Positions 54,655 through 62,809 of a stretch of DNA of 64,000 nt are shown here, one piece after another. Each line of letters opens with the position of its first letter. The stretch's first letter is position 1. Source of the DNA: DATKPA01 sp051955985 (GTDB lineage: Bacteria; Planctomycetota; Phycisphaerae; WQYP01); the NCBI GenBank assembly GCA_051955985.1, contig JBQCGD010000041.1, positions 5,148 to 69,147 of the forward strand, given 5' to 3'. The translations under genes were made by a program, and so were the position numbers. The notes below the pieces were generated by a model. It had not been told where the DNA came from, searched no databases, and saw only the letters and a list, made by a program, of their open reading frames with translations.

Positions 54655-55494
54655 ACCGATGAATTCGACCGGGGTGCATTTGGGCACCATGCCGATCTTG
54701 GCGCCTTCGTCGAGGAGGCGGTTGACGGCTTCGCGGCCTGTGGGGCCGTAGTCGATGGTCCACTTGTTGACATACATGCCGACAAATTCGTCGGCGAGTT
54801 CCACGCTCATGTCGCGGGCGTAGCGGAGGGCGTGTTTGACGGCATCCGCGCGATGGTCGAGGGAGAACTGGATGGATTGCTTGAGGATGCTGGTGACGCG
54901 CTGGATGTGGTCGGAGCCCAGGTCGCGGCGGATGACGTTGCCGCCAAGAGGAAGCGGGAGGTTGTACTTTTCCATCCACCATTTGCCGAGGTCCACGCAG
55001 CAGACGAGGCCCTGGTTCTGGTAGGTGAGCTGTCCCTCGTGGATGATCAGGCCGGCGTCCGCGTAGCCGTCCTGGACATACGTGAGGATCTGGTCGAACG
55101 GTTTGATGACGTTGCGGAAGCCCTTGCCAAGAGCGATCGACGCGGCGAGGAAGGCCGTGGTCATGGTGCCGGGGATGGCGATGCGGAGGTGCTTGAGTTC
55201 TTCGAGCGTGTAGGGCTTCTTGGCGACGATCATGGGGCCGTAGTTGTCGCCCATGGAGCAGCCGCAGCCCATGAGGGCGTAATTTTTGGAGACGTAGGGA
55301 TAAGCGTGGAGGGAGATGGCGGAGACTTCGAGCTCGGCCTTCATGGCGCGTTCGTTGAGGGTCTGGATGTCCTGCAGGATGTGGACGAAATGGTAGGGGC
55401 CGGAATCCATGGCGCCGGTCGCGAGGCCGTAGAACATGAAGGCATCATCGGGGTCTGGGGAGTGGCCGAGGTGGATTGTCATTTTCTCGGGCAT
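54652..55494 (-). CDS. mqnD: MqnD-like protein (1,4-dihydroxy-6-naphthoate synthase)
   Basis: 280 aa. In the futalosine route to menaquinone MqnD converts cyclic dehypoxanthine futalosine to 1,4-dihydroxy-6-naphthoate. The periplasmic-binding-protein-like fold is recognised from the N-terminal GHSPDPDDAFMFYGLATG, then DIQTLNERAM, VSAISLHAYPYVSKNYALM, and the C-terminal FVGMYVNKWTIDYGPTGREA. The catalytic His is expected near GLIIHEGQLTYQNQG. No mqnA, mqnB or mqnC gene lies in the window. Its presence suggests that the organism respires with menaquinone made by this route. Confidence 0.9.
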   Translation of the reverse strand: MPEKMTIHLGHSPDPDDAFMFYGLATGAMDSGPYHFVHILQDIQTLNERAMKAELEVSAISLHAYPYVSKNYALMGCGCSMGDNYGPMIVAKKPYTLEELKHLRIAIPGTMTTAFLAASIALGKGFRNVIKPFDQILTYVQDGYADAGLIIHEGQLTYQNQGLVCCVDLGKWWMEKYNLPLPLGGNVIRRDLGSDHIQRVTSILKQSIQFSLDHRADAVKHALRYARDMSVELADEFVGMYVNKWTIDYGPTGREAVNRLLDEGAKIGMVPKCTPVEFIG

Positions 55495-55599
55495 GGGAAT
55501 CCTTGTGGTCGCGAAACATCGGGGACATAATTCGAGCGTTTCAGTATAGCGGCGTGCGCGAGACGCGGCGAGAGAACCAGTGCTGGGTGTGCGGTCAGC

Positions 55600-57021
55600 G
55601 TGAATCCATTGATGAAGATCATTGAGCGGGCTCGGAATTTCATTCGGGGGAACCCCTACAAGAAGCCGCGGCTGACCCCGTGGCAGCCGCCGATGCGTGG
55701 AGAGAAGGCGGAGTTTGCCTATGAGGTCGCGGGGGTGGAGATCCTTGCGTCACCCCACATTGCGGCGGCGGAGCTGGATTATCCGAAGGTCGGGCAGCGC
55801 GGGGTGGATCACCAGATGGAGATCGGCGGGTGGGTGTTCGGGTCGCAATCGCCGACGGTGGAGGTGGCGGTTTATGATCACCAGGGAGCGGAACTGCTGC
55901 GCACGCCGTGCGGGATCAAACGCTACGACGCGATGCCCAAGGCGCCCAACGCGCCGGAGCAGAAGGCGGGGTTCTGGCTGCCGATGTCGATCATCGGCAA
56001 CAACTGCGAATTGCGGTACACGCTCATTGCGATCCTGGCGAACGGCGGGCATGTGCCGTTCGCGACCATTGCGGTGAAGGCGCGGACGCTCTGCGAATTT
56101 CAGCCGGCGATTTCGCCGCTGCTGCTCACGTCGCTCGGGCGCACGGGTTCGACGTGGGTGTTCGGTTTGCTCGGGCGGCATCCGGAGATTATTGCGATCG
56201 ATCCGCACCATTTCGATCCGCGCGTGGCGACGTACTGGAGCGGGATCATTGCGGGCCTCGCGCAGCCACAGAGTTACATGCAGATGACGACGCCGGGAGC
56301 GATGAACACGAACAGTTGGTGGCTCGGGACGCCGCTGGTGTTCGCCAGCAATCCGCCGCAGGCCGACCTGCTGCATTACATGCACGGGACGTGCGTGGAG
56401 GCGATCTCGGATTTTGGGTTGCGGCAAATGGACGGGTTGTATCGGCATTTGAGCGCGGCCCAGGGGCGCGGCGGGGGTGAGGGGAACGCGCCAATGCCCA
56501 AATTCTTTGTCGAGAAGTACGTGCCGCGGATTGAGCGGATGACGTTGCGGAATCTCTGTCCGAAGGCGAAGGAGATCGTGCTGGTGCGCGATCCGCGAGA
56601 TGTGATCTGTTCCGCGCTTTCCTTCAACAAGAAGCGGGGATACCAGAGTTTCGGGCGGGAGGCCGTGCAGACGGACGAGGAGTACGTGCGGTGGTTCAAG
56701 GGATCGGTGCAGGCGCTGGCGAACCTGCTCGATTCGCCGGTGCGGCCGGTGCACCTGCTGCGGTATGAGGAGCTGATCCGGTCGCCGCGGGAGGGGCTGC
56801 GGGCGTTGTTCGGAGTGCTGGGGCTGGATGCGTCGGATGCGACGATCGATCACATCCTGCAGGAGAAGTCGGAAGAGGTGCTGAAGGATCATCGGACGAC
56901 GGCTTCGCCGGCGGAATCGATCGGGCGGTGGGAGACGGACTTCACGCCGGGGATGAAGGCCGCTGCGCGGGAGGCGCTGGATCCGCTGCTCGTGCGCCTG
57001 GGATACGCAGCGACTGCCTAG
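55600..57021 (+). CDS. PAPS-dependent sulfotransferase
   Basis: 473 aa from a GTG at 55600; an ATG at 55612 is also possible and neither has a clear ribosome site. The first 170 residues (PKVGQRGVDHQMEIGGWVFG...) form a separate beta-rich domain of unknown role. The sulfotransferase domain starts with the 5'-phosphosulfate loop LTSLGRTGSTWVFGLLGRHP (near residue 178). It continues with the 3'-phosphate motif ELVLVRDPRDVICSALSF-like stretch near residue 328 (VLVRDPRDVICSALSF) and a C-terminal LLRYEELIRSPREGLRALFG. It should transfer sulfate from PAPS to a carbohydrate or other hydroxyl group. The sulfatase 1 kb away acts in the opposite direction. Confidence 0.88.
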   Translation: MNPLMKIIERARNFIRGNPYKKPRLTPWQPPMRGEKAEFAYEVAGVEILASPHIAAAELDYPKVGQRGVDHQMEIGGWVFGSQSPTVEVAVYDHQGAELLRTPCGIKRYDAMPKAPNAPEQKAGFWLPMSIIGNNCELRYTLIAILANGGHVPFATIAVKARTLCEFQPAISPLLLTSLGRTGSTWVFGLLGRHPEIIAIDPHHFDPRVATYWSGIIAGLAQPQSYMQMTTPGAMNTNSWWLGTPLVFASNPPQADLLHYMHGTCVEAISDFGLRQMDGLYRHLSAAQGRGGGEGNAPMPKFFVEKYVPRIERMTLRNLCPKAKEIVLVRDPRDVICSALSFNKKRGYQSFGREAVQTDEEYVRWFKGSVQALANLLDSPVRPVHLLRYEELIRSPREGLRALFGVLGLDASDATIDHILQEKSEEVLKDHRTTASPAESIGRWETDFTPGMKAAAREALDPLLVRLGYAATA

Positions 57022-57370
57022 GTTTTGCCCGCAAATGCCTGGATTTAAGGCGTTTTCGTCACGTTCACGTTGACGCATTCCAGTAAGTACGGATGGAATT
57101 CCTGCCGATAGAAAGGGCGTGCCGGACGCCGGGCGGAGGAAACGAGACCGCGCTGCGCCGGAGAGGTGGAGGGGGAATCCACTGCAGCGTGAGTAAAGCC
57201 GCGGAAGAAAGCGCGTCCGTTGAGGGTGTATTCAGCGCCCAGGGGAATGCGTATTTCGTACGCCGAAAACGGTCCGCATCGAATTGTGCCTGATCCGAAC
57301 TTGGAAAACTCGAATCGGCCGTGGGGCGGTCGGCGGAGTTTATCTCGATGCTGCAGTCGAAGACGCCGGC
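57022..57370. other. Intergenic region without a recognised gene
   Basis: 349 bases between the convergent sulfotransferase and MBL genes. A - strand frame runs through it (including EIRIPLGAEYTLNGRAFFRG), but it has no ribosome site, no family match and an uneven composition; it may be a gene remnant. No terminator was identified. Confidence 0.4.
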
Positions 57371-58030
57371 TTAAGGGTTTGCTCCGAGTTGCCATTGGTG
57401 GATGAACGGGTTGCCGGCGCGTTGGCGGCCGATGGTCGTGGCCGGACCGTGGCCCGAGAGGACTTCCGTGTTGTCCGGGAGAAGCATGACGCGGCGAAGC
57501 GATTTTTTGAGCAGTTCGACATTGCCGTCGGGAAGGTCGTAGCGGCCGACCGAGCCGTCCATCAGGAGGTCGCCGGCGAACAGCAGGTGGTGGTCATTGG
57601 AATAGAAGCAGAGGTGGCCCTCGGCGTGGCCGGGGGTGTGCATGGCGGCGAGGGTGATGTGGCCGATGTGGATTTTCTGGCCGTCTTCGATGTAGGCGTC
57701 GGCGTTGCGGGGTTCAATCGCGTAAGGGAGTTCGAACAGGAGGCTGCCGGGACGCTGGAGCTTGGGCTCGTCGAGTTTGTGGATCAGGACCTTTGCGTTG
57801 GGGAAAGTGGTGGTGACGACCTTGTGGTCGGAGATGTGGTCCCAGTGGCCGTGGGTGAGGAGGAGGTACTTGACGTCGTAGCCGTGCTGTTTGGCCTGGA
57901 CGAGGAGGTCGGCGGTGGTGGCTTCGGGGGCGTCAATGATGGCGGCGGCTTTGGTCGCCTCGTCAGCGATCAAATAGGCGTTGGTCTCGGCGAGGCCGCC
58001 GGTGTTGGCGAAGAGTTTGATGCGGTCCAT
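57371..58030 (-). CDS. MBL-fold metallohydrolase (glyoxalase II-like)
   Basis: 219 aa from the ATG at 58030, preferred to an upstream start at 58078 that overlaps the sulfatase stop. The metal-binding motif THGHWDHISD (HxHxDH) is near residue 60. Further ligands are in MHTPGHAEGHLCFYS, FAGDLLMDGSVGR and the final SGHGPATTIG. The order fits the small single-domain hydrolases related to glyoxalase II (hydroxyacylglutathione or other thioester hydrolysis). The substrate is not certain. It follows the sulfatase after 44 bases and is probably the last gene of the SGNH-sulfatase-MBL run. Confidence 0.9.
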   Translation of the reverse strand: MDRIKLFANTGGLAETNAYLIADEATKAAAIIDAPEATTADLLVQAKQHGYDVKYLLLTHGHWDHISDHKVVTTTFPNAKVLIHKLDEPKLQRPGSLLFELPYAIEPRNADAYIEDGQKIHIGHITLAAMHTPGHAEGHLCFYSNDHHLLFAGDLLMDGSVGRYDLPDGNVELLKKSLRRVMLLPDNTEVLSGHGPATTIGRQRAGNPFIHQWQLGANP

Positions 58031-58074
58031 GGTACGTCTCGAGTATTGAGCGAAGATCCATGCATTGTAGCGGC

Positions 58075-59643
58075 TCAATCCTCGCGCGGCGCGGCCTCGG
58101 GCTTCGCCGGCTTCGGCGGCTTGGGAGGCTTGTGCAGGTTGATGGCGACGTCGTTTGCCTGATCCGGGCCGGGAGTGCTCCGGCCCTCGCGGACGTATTT
58201 CTCGAGCAGCGCCGTGAGTTCCTTAACAACGTCGGGGTGCTGAGCGTAGACGTTGTTCTTTTCGCCGACGTCGGCATCCATGTCGTAGAGCTGAATGGGG
58301 GGAAGGCCTTCCTGCGCGGCGGCCCAATCGCGCGGCGCGGCCCAGCCGCCCGAGCCGGGGCAGAGTTCCAGTTTCCACTTGCCCTTCTGAATGGCGAAGC
58401 AGCCGTCGATGGAGTGGTAGACGACGGCTTCGCGGACGGGATTGTGCGGCCGTTGCAGGAGAGCGGGAAGAATGGAAACCGAATCTTCGCCGGCGTCTTT
58501 GGGGATCTTGACGTGGAGCAGATCCGCAGTGGTCGCCATGAGGTCGATGAGCGAGGTGATTTCGGGATCCACCGAGTTGGGCGCAACTTTGCCCGGCCAG
58601 CGCACGACGAGCGGAATGCGGTGCCCGCCGTCCCAGATGTCGGCCTTGTAGCCGCGGCGATCGGCGGAGGCGAGGTGGCCCACCGATTCGAGATGCTGCA
58701 CATTCGCCGCAGGAGAGCAGCCGTTGTCGCTGGTGAAAAAGAGAATCGTGTTGTTGGCGATGCCGGCGCGGTCGAGATCGTTCATCACCTGCCCGACGGC
58801 CCAGTCGGTTTCCATGACGTAGTCGCCGTAGTCGCCGATGCCGCTTTTGCCTTTGAATTGCGGCAGCGGAACGATCGGCGTGTGCGGGGAAGGAAGGGCA
58901 AGGTAGAGATAAAAAGGCTTGCCGTGCTTTGACGCGTCGGCGTGATCGCTGATAAAGCTGCCGGCTTTTTTCACGAAATCCGGAACGCAGTTCATCGCGT
59001 CAAAGTCCTGCGCAGCCGGGCCCGAGCGAACCCACTTCTTCGTGGTCGTCGGCACCTCGGTGAACCTGTTGTTTTCGATGTAAACGAACGGCGGCATGTC
59101 GAGCGAGGCGGAAATGCCGAAGTAGTAATCGAAACCGTGCTGGATCGGATCGTCCCTGATCGGGTCGGCGAACTGGTTGTTCCCCCATTCCATGCCGAGG
59201 TGCCACTTGCCGATCATGCCGGTGGCGTAACCTTGCTGCTTGAGCATTTCCGGAACGGTGAGCTGCGTCTTGGCAATGAGCGGCTTGCTGGTCATGCCGT
59301 TGAGCACCCCCGACTGCAGGTGCGTGCGCCACGCATAACGCCCTGTGAGGATGCCGTAGCGGCTGGGGGTGCAGACGGCGTCGCCGGAGTGGGCGTCGGT
59401 GAAGCGCATCCCCTGGGAGATGAGACTGTCCACGTTGGGCGTCTCGATTCTGCCATGATCCGGATTGAGGGCGTGGATATCGCCGTAGCCGAGATCGTCG
59501 CAAAGGATGTAAACGATGTTCGGCTTGTCGGCGGAATTGGCGCCGGCGGGAGCGGTGGGGGATTGAGCGGCGTTGCGGGAGGATTCGCAGGAGGCGAGCG
59601 CCCCGGCGGCGAGGAGGAGTGCGGCGAAGTGGGATTTGGTCAT
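58075..59643 (-). CDS. Sulfatase (arylsulfatase family S1), lipoprotein
   Basis: 522 aa; AAGGAAG eight bases upstream of the ATG at 59643. The N-terminus is a lipoprotein signal (LLLAAGALASC, lipid-modified Cys near residue 19), so the enzyme is membrane-attached outside the cytoplasm. Sulfatase features are NIVYILCDDLGYGDI with metal-binding Asp pairs, the formylglycine site CTPSRYGILTGR (Cys type, needing a formylglycine-generating enzyme), GKWHLG, and FFTSDNGCSP. It hydrolyses sulfate esters, probably of polysaccharides. The Pro/Lys-rich tail is unusual. The SGNH hydrolase upstream (56-base gap) is the likely partner in removing sulfate and acyl groups from the same glycan. Confidence 0.94.
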   Translation of the reverse strand: MTKSHFAALLLAAGALASCESSRNAAQSPTAPAGANSADKPNIVYILCDDLGYGDIHALNPDHGRIETPNVDSLISQGMRFTDAHSGDAVCTPSRYGILTGRYAWRTHLQSGVLNGMTSKPLIAKTQLTVPEMLKQQGYATGMIGKWHLGMEWGNNQFADPIRDDPIQHGFDYYFGISASLDMPPFVYIENNRFTEVPTTTKKWVRSGPAAQDFDAMNCVPDFVKKAGSFISDHADASKHGKPFYLYLALPSPHTPIVPLPQFKGKSGIGDYGDYVMETDWAVGQVMNDLDRAGIANNTILFFTSDNGCSPAANVQHLESVGHLASADRRGYKADIWDGGHRIPLVVRWPGKVAPNSVDPEITSLIDLMATTADLLHVKIPKDAGEDSVSILPALLQRPHNPVREAVVYHSIDGCFAIQKGKWKLELCPGSGGWAAPRDWAAAQEGLPPIQLYDMDADVGEKNNVYAQHPDVVKELTALLEKYVREGRSTPGPDQANDVAINLHKPPKPPKPAKPEAAPRED

Positions 59644-59699
59644 CGTTGGCTTCCTTGTGGGATGTGCGTTCGATGCGGACGCTCCGCGGACCTGCATTC

Positions 59700-60428
59700 T
59701 CACTGGGAATCCAAGGCGTTTTCAATCGACTTGGCCACCGAGGCGGCGAGTTCGTGATAGCCGGCCTCGGTGTAGTGAACATTGTGAGGGCGCTGGATCT
59801 TGGATTGGTCCGCATGGGCAACCTGCCAGAGATCGTCGATCCGGATGTGGTTGTCCTTCATGACTTTTTCGGCGACGGCGTTGTACTTTTCCTCTTCATC
59901 CTTCACGCGGCCGGTCGTGCCGTTGGGAACAGGCGTCGTGCTTGCCCAGATCAACGTGGCGCCCGTCTTCTGCAGCCGGGCGACCAGCGTACGGAGGTTG
60001 TTTTCGTAGGTCTCCGTGGAGGCAACCTGCTTCCCTTCCGGCGGATTGACGTACTTGTTGCCCACCATGTACTTCAAATCGTGCAGGCCGAAATTGAAAT
60101 GAATGACCGCCCACTTGTCATTGCCATCCGTGTCGAGCCACTTGTCGAGATTCTTGAGGCCGCGGGCCGTGTCGCCGCAATTCGCCGCCGGCCGGTGGAC
60201 GTTCGCCTTCCCCTTCAGCATCTCGCGCACGGGAATCGTGTAGCCCATCGAGATCGAATCGCCGATGAGCAGCACGCGCGGCAGATGGGGATCGTCGGCG
60301 ACCGGCGCAAACGAGGGATCCTTCTGCTTCACGGCCGGATTCGTCGCCGGCTCCTCGGCGTTGCCGGCGGCAAAACAGAACGCGGTCGCCGTCAGCAGCA
60401 GGAAAGCGGGCAGCAGGGCTTTTTTCAT
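59700..60428 (-). CDS. Secreted SGNH/GDSL hydrolase (acetylesterase-like)
   Basis: 242 aa from the ATG at 60428 (GAGGA before it; signal peptide ends near AAGNAE). The SGNH blocks are visible: block I VLLIGDSISMGY with the catalytic Ser, the block III FNFGLHDLKY region (the usual GxND appears as GLHD), and block V HYTEAGYHELA with the catalytic His. Members include sialate and xylan acetylesterases. The protein probably removes acetyl groups from a carbohydrate outside the cytoplasm. It is followed by the sulfatase on the same strand, which suggests a shared sulfated and acetylated substrate; that link is inference. Confidence 0.88.
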   Translation of the reverse strand: MKKALLPAFLLLTATAFCFAAGNAEEPATNPAVKQKDPSFAPVADDPHLPRVLLIGDSISMGYTIPVREMLKGKANVHRPAANCGDTARGLKNLDKWLDTDGNDKWAVIHFNFGLHDLKYMVGNKYVNPPEGKQVASTETYENNLRTLVARLQKTGATLIWASTTPVPNGTTGRVKDEEEKYNAVAEKVMKDNHIRIDDLWQVAHADQSKIQRPHNVHYTEAGYHELAASVAKSIENALDSQ

Positions 60429-60460
60429 TCGATCCTCGCGCAAAGACTTCCGTATAACGA

Positions 60461-60490
60461 GCGAAGGCGGCCTTTGTTGACCGCCTTCGC
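60461..60490. terminator. Hairpin between argG and the SGNH gene
   Basis: 10-bp perfect stem GCGAAGGCGG/CCGCCTTCGC with a ten-base loop. A T-rich run follows it on the + strand, while both flanking genes are on the - strand, so its direction of action is unclear. Confidence 0.5.
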
Positions 60491-60521
60491 TCTTTTTCTT
60501 CCGTTTTTTTTCCATGCGGAT

Positions 60522-61745
60522 TTATTTGCGTTTGTTGCGCAGCGAATGCACCTTCATCGGAAGGCCGAAAAGCTTGATGAACCCGATCGCGTCCTTGCCG
60601 TCATATTCCGCGCCCATCGTGAAGCTCGCAAGGTCGTGCTGATAAAGCGAGTTCGGCGACTCCGTGCCCGCCACCGTCGCGCTCCCCTTGAACAGCTTCA
60701 CCTTCACCGTGCCGCTCGTGTTCTCCTGCACCTTGTTGATGAACACGTCGAGCGATTCGCGCAGCGGATGGAACCACTGCCCGTAGTAAACGAGGTCGGC
60801 ATACTTCAGCGCGACCTGCTGCTTGAAGTGCAGCGTGTCCCGTTCAATCGTGAGGTGCTCGAGCGCGGTGAGCGCCGTGTAGAGAATGGTCCCGCCGGGC
60901 GTCTCGTACGCGCCGCGCGACTTCATCCCGACAAGCCGGTTCTCCACGAGATCCGTCTGCCCCACCGCATGCTTCCCGCCGATGTCATTCAACATCGCAA
61001 TGAGATCATGCCCCTTCATCTTCCTCCCGTTCACCGCCACCGGCACGCCCGCTTCGAACTTGATCTCCACATACTCCGGCCGGTTCGGCGCCTTCGACAC
61101 CGGCACCGACATCACCCACAGATCGTCCTTCGGCTCGTTGCGCGGATCCTCAAGGTCCGCCCCTTCGTGCGAGATGTGCCACAGGTTCCGGTCTCGCGAG
61201 TAAATCTTCTTCTTGGTCTGGGCGATCGGCACCCCCTTCTCCTTGGCGTATTCGATCGCCGCTTCCCGGCTGCGGAGCTGAAACCGGTCATCCTTCCAAG
61301 GCGCAATGATCTTGAGCTCCGGCCCCAACGCCATGTACGTCAGCTCGAAACGCACCTGGTCATTCCCCTTGCCCGTCGCGCCGTGTGCCACCGCATCCGC
61401 CCCCTCCGCATGCGCCACGTCCACCTGGTACTTCGCGATCAGCGGCCGCGCAATCGAGGTCCCCAGAAGGTACTTGGATTCGTACACCGCGCCCGACTTC
61501 AGCATCGGAAAGCAGTACTGCTCCGCAAACTCCTGCCGAAGGTCCTTGACGATGCACTTGTCCGCCCCGGAAGCCAGCGCTTTCTGCTTGATCCCCTCGA
61601 GCTCATCCCCCTGCCCCAGTTCCGCCGCAAAGGCGATCACCTTGCAGCCGGGATAATTGTCCTTGAGCCACGGAAGAATGACGGACGTATCAAGGCCGCC
61701 GGAATAGGCGAGGACGATTTTCTTGACGTTTTGCGCGACTGCCAT
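60522..61745 (-). CDS. argG: Argininosuccinate synthase
   Basis: 407 aa; GGAG upstream of the ATG at 61745 and the standard N-terminus KKIVLAYSGGLDTSVILPWL, whose SGGLDTS is the ATP-binding P-loop. It joins citrulline and aspartate in an ATP-dependent reaction, the second-last step of arginine synthesis. Other signature stretches are HGATGKGNDQVRFEL (citrulline/ATP), the YSRDRNLWHISHEGADLEDP core, and the C-terminal PNSLYQHDLASFTMGAEYDG. Length and order are normal. No argH is adjacent; a - strand gene run continues downstream after a 93-base gap holding a hairpin. Confidence 0.97.
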   Translation of the reverse strand: MAVAQNVKKIVLAYSGGLDTSVILPWLKDNYPGCKVIAFAAELGQGDELEGIKQKALASGADKCIVKDLRQEFAEQYCFPMLKSGAVYESKYLLGTSIARPLIAKYQVDVAHAEGADAVAHGATGKGNDQVRFELTYMALGPELKIIAPWKDDRFQLRSREAAIEYAKEKGVPIAQTKKKIYSRDRNLWHISHEGADLEDPRNEPKDDLWVMSVPVSKAPNRPEYVEIKFEAGVPVAVNGRKMKGHDLIAMLNDIGGKHAVGQTDLVENRLVGMKSRGAYETPGGTILYTALTALEHLTIERDTLHFKQQVALKYADLVYYGQWFHPLRESLDVFINKVQENTSGTVKVKLFKGSATVAGTESPNSLYQHDLASFTMGAEYDGKDAIGFIKLFGLPMKVHSLRNKRK

Positions 61746-61869
61746 GTGGGCTTCTCCAAGGAAAGCGGGGTTTTGGAAATCGAAGCCGGGTATTGTCGCG
61801 CCGGGGAGCGGGTTTCGCAATGGAGGTGAGGGGGTTGTGCATAAGCGTTATGGGGAAGCGGAAAACGGG

Positions 61870-62262
61870 TTATTTGGCTTCGGCGAGGTAGATCGCCATC
61901 GCGAGCCCGATGAGGGCGAGCAGCGTGGAAAGGGAGACGGCGATCCAGCCGGAGATCCTGCGGCGGGTGTCGACGCGTGCACGGTCCGAAAGAGTGAGCG
62001 CATGCTGCAGCGCCGCAAAGAGGTTGACAAGGATGCCCAGCGAGACGAGTGCGATGCCCATCCACCGGGAAACGGGCGAGGTGGTGAGCGAATGGAGGTG
62101 GTGGTCGTTCGTGTTAAGGGACAGCGCGCGCAGAAACAGCCCGAAGCGCGCAACCACGAAGCCGAAACCCATCATGGCCAGGCCGGTGCGCATCCAGGCG
62201 AGGGTCGTGCGCTCGGCGGCAAGCGCGGTGCGGGGGTCGAGGGGCGGTGGAGTGGTTGTCAT
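61870..62262 (-). CDS. DUF202 membrane protein (YidH-like)
   Basis: 130 aa with three membrane helices (about 25-47, 66-85 and 105-126). The family motif is the N-terminal LAAERTTLAWMRTGLAMMGFGF, characteristic of DUF202/YidH proteins; their function is unknown. It lies 124 bases before argG on the same strand and may share its promoter region or be separate. The spacing does not decide. Confidence 0.88.
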   Translation of the reverse strand: MTTTPPPLDPRTALAAERTTLAWMRTGLAMMGFGFVVARFGLFLRALSLNTNDHHLHSLTTSPVSRWMGIALVSLGILVNLFAALQHALTLSDRARVDTRRRISGWIAVSLSTLLALIGLAMAIYLAEAK

Positions 62263-62364
62263 GCCGGGGATTGTAGCGGCGAGGAGAACGGGGGATAAGC
62301 GCGCCGCAACGATCAGATCCGTCTCCCCCGCGGGGCGAGGCCTGGGATGTGAGGCCGTTTTTGT

Positions 62365-62424
62365 TTGACTTGGTAAATCCGCAGTGTATAGTTAACCAAG
62401 TAGTTAATTAACCAAATGGTTGAA
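62365..62424 (+). promoter_or_regulatory. arsR promoter with two tandem inverted-repeat operators
   Basis: -35 TTGACT (62365-62370), a 16-base spacer, -10 TATAGT (62387-62392). From the -10 to the start codon lie two inverted repeats, TTAAC-CAAGTA-GTTAA (62392-62407) and TTAACCA-AA-TGGTTGAA (62408-62424). They are placed to let the ArsR product repress its own operon. Confidence 0.65.
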
Positions 62425-62425
62425 T

Positions 62426-62809
62426 ATGGTGCACGACAAACTGAGTCTGACATTCGGGGCCCTCGCCGACCCCACCAGGCGCGCAATGCTGGCGCGGCTC
62501 TCCGAGGGGGAGGCGAGCGTTTCGGAACTCGCGCGCCCGTTCCTCAAGGAAATGAGCCTCCCGGCCGTGACTAAGCATCTGAAAGTGCTCGAGCAGGCCG
62601 GTCTCGTCGTCAAGACGCGCGACGCACAGTGGCGCCCTTGCCGGTTGAACGGAGAGGGGCTCAAGCATGCCGCCCAGTGGATGGAGCAGTATCGCGTCTT
62701 CTGGGAAGAGAGTTTTGACCGCCTGGGGGAGTATTTGAAAACCGTGACTTCGAAGGACCAAGAGAAAGCGAAAGGAAAGCGGCATGAACATCGCAGGAAC
62801 CAAGGCTAA
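62426..62809 (+). CDS. ArsR-family transcriptional repressor
   Basis: 127 aa from the ATG at 62426, a few bases after the second operator and without a ribosome site; a TTG at 62420 is less likely. Winged helix-turn-helix: FGALADPTRRAMLARLSEGE leads into the recognition region LPAVTKHLKVLEQAGLVVKT and the wing DAQWRPCRLNGEGLK. No metal-binding CxC motif is present. This subgroup typically pairs with an AHSA1/SRPBCC gene and senses something other than arsenic. The next gene overlaps it by 26 bases, so the pair is co-translated and probably autoregulated through the two upstream palindromes. Confidence 0.92.
   Translation: MVHDKLSLTFGALADPTRRAMLARLSEGEASVSELARPFLKEMSLPAVTKHLKVLEQAGLVVKTRDAQWRPCRLNGEGLKHAAQWMEQYRVFWEESFDRLGEYLKTVTSKDQEKAKGKRHEHRRNQG

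Noticed and set aside
57045..57395. 116-codon - strand frame downstream of the MBL gene
   Set aside because: It overlaps the real MBL gene end, lacks a ribosome site and matches no family.
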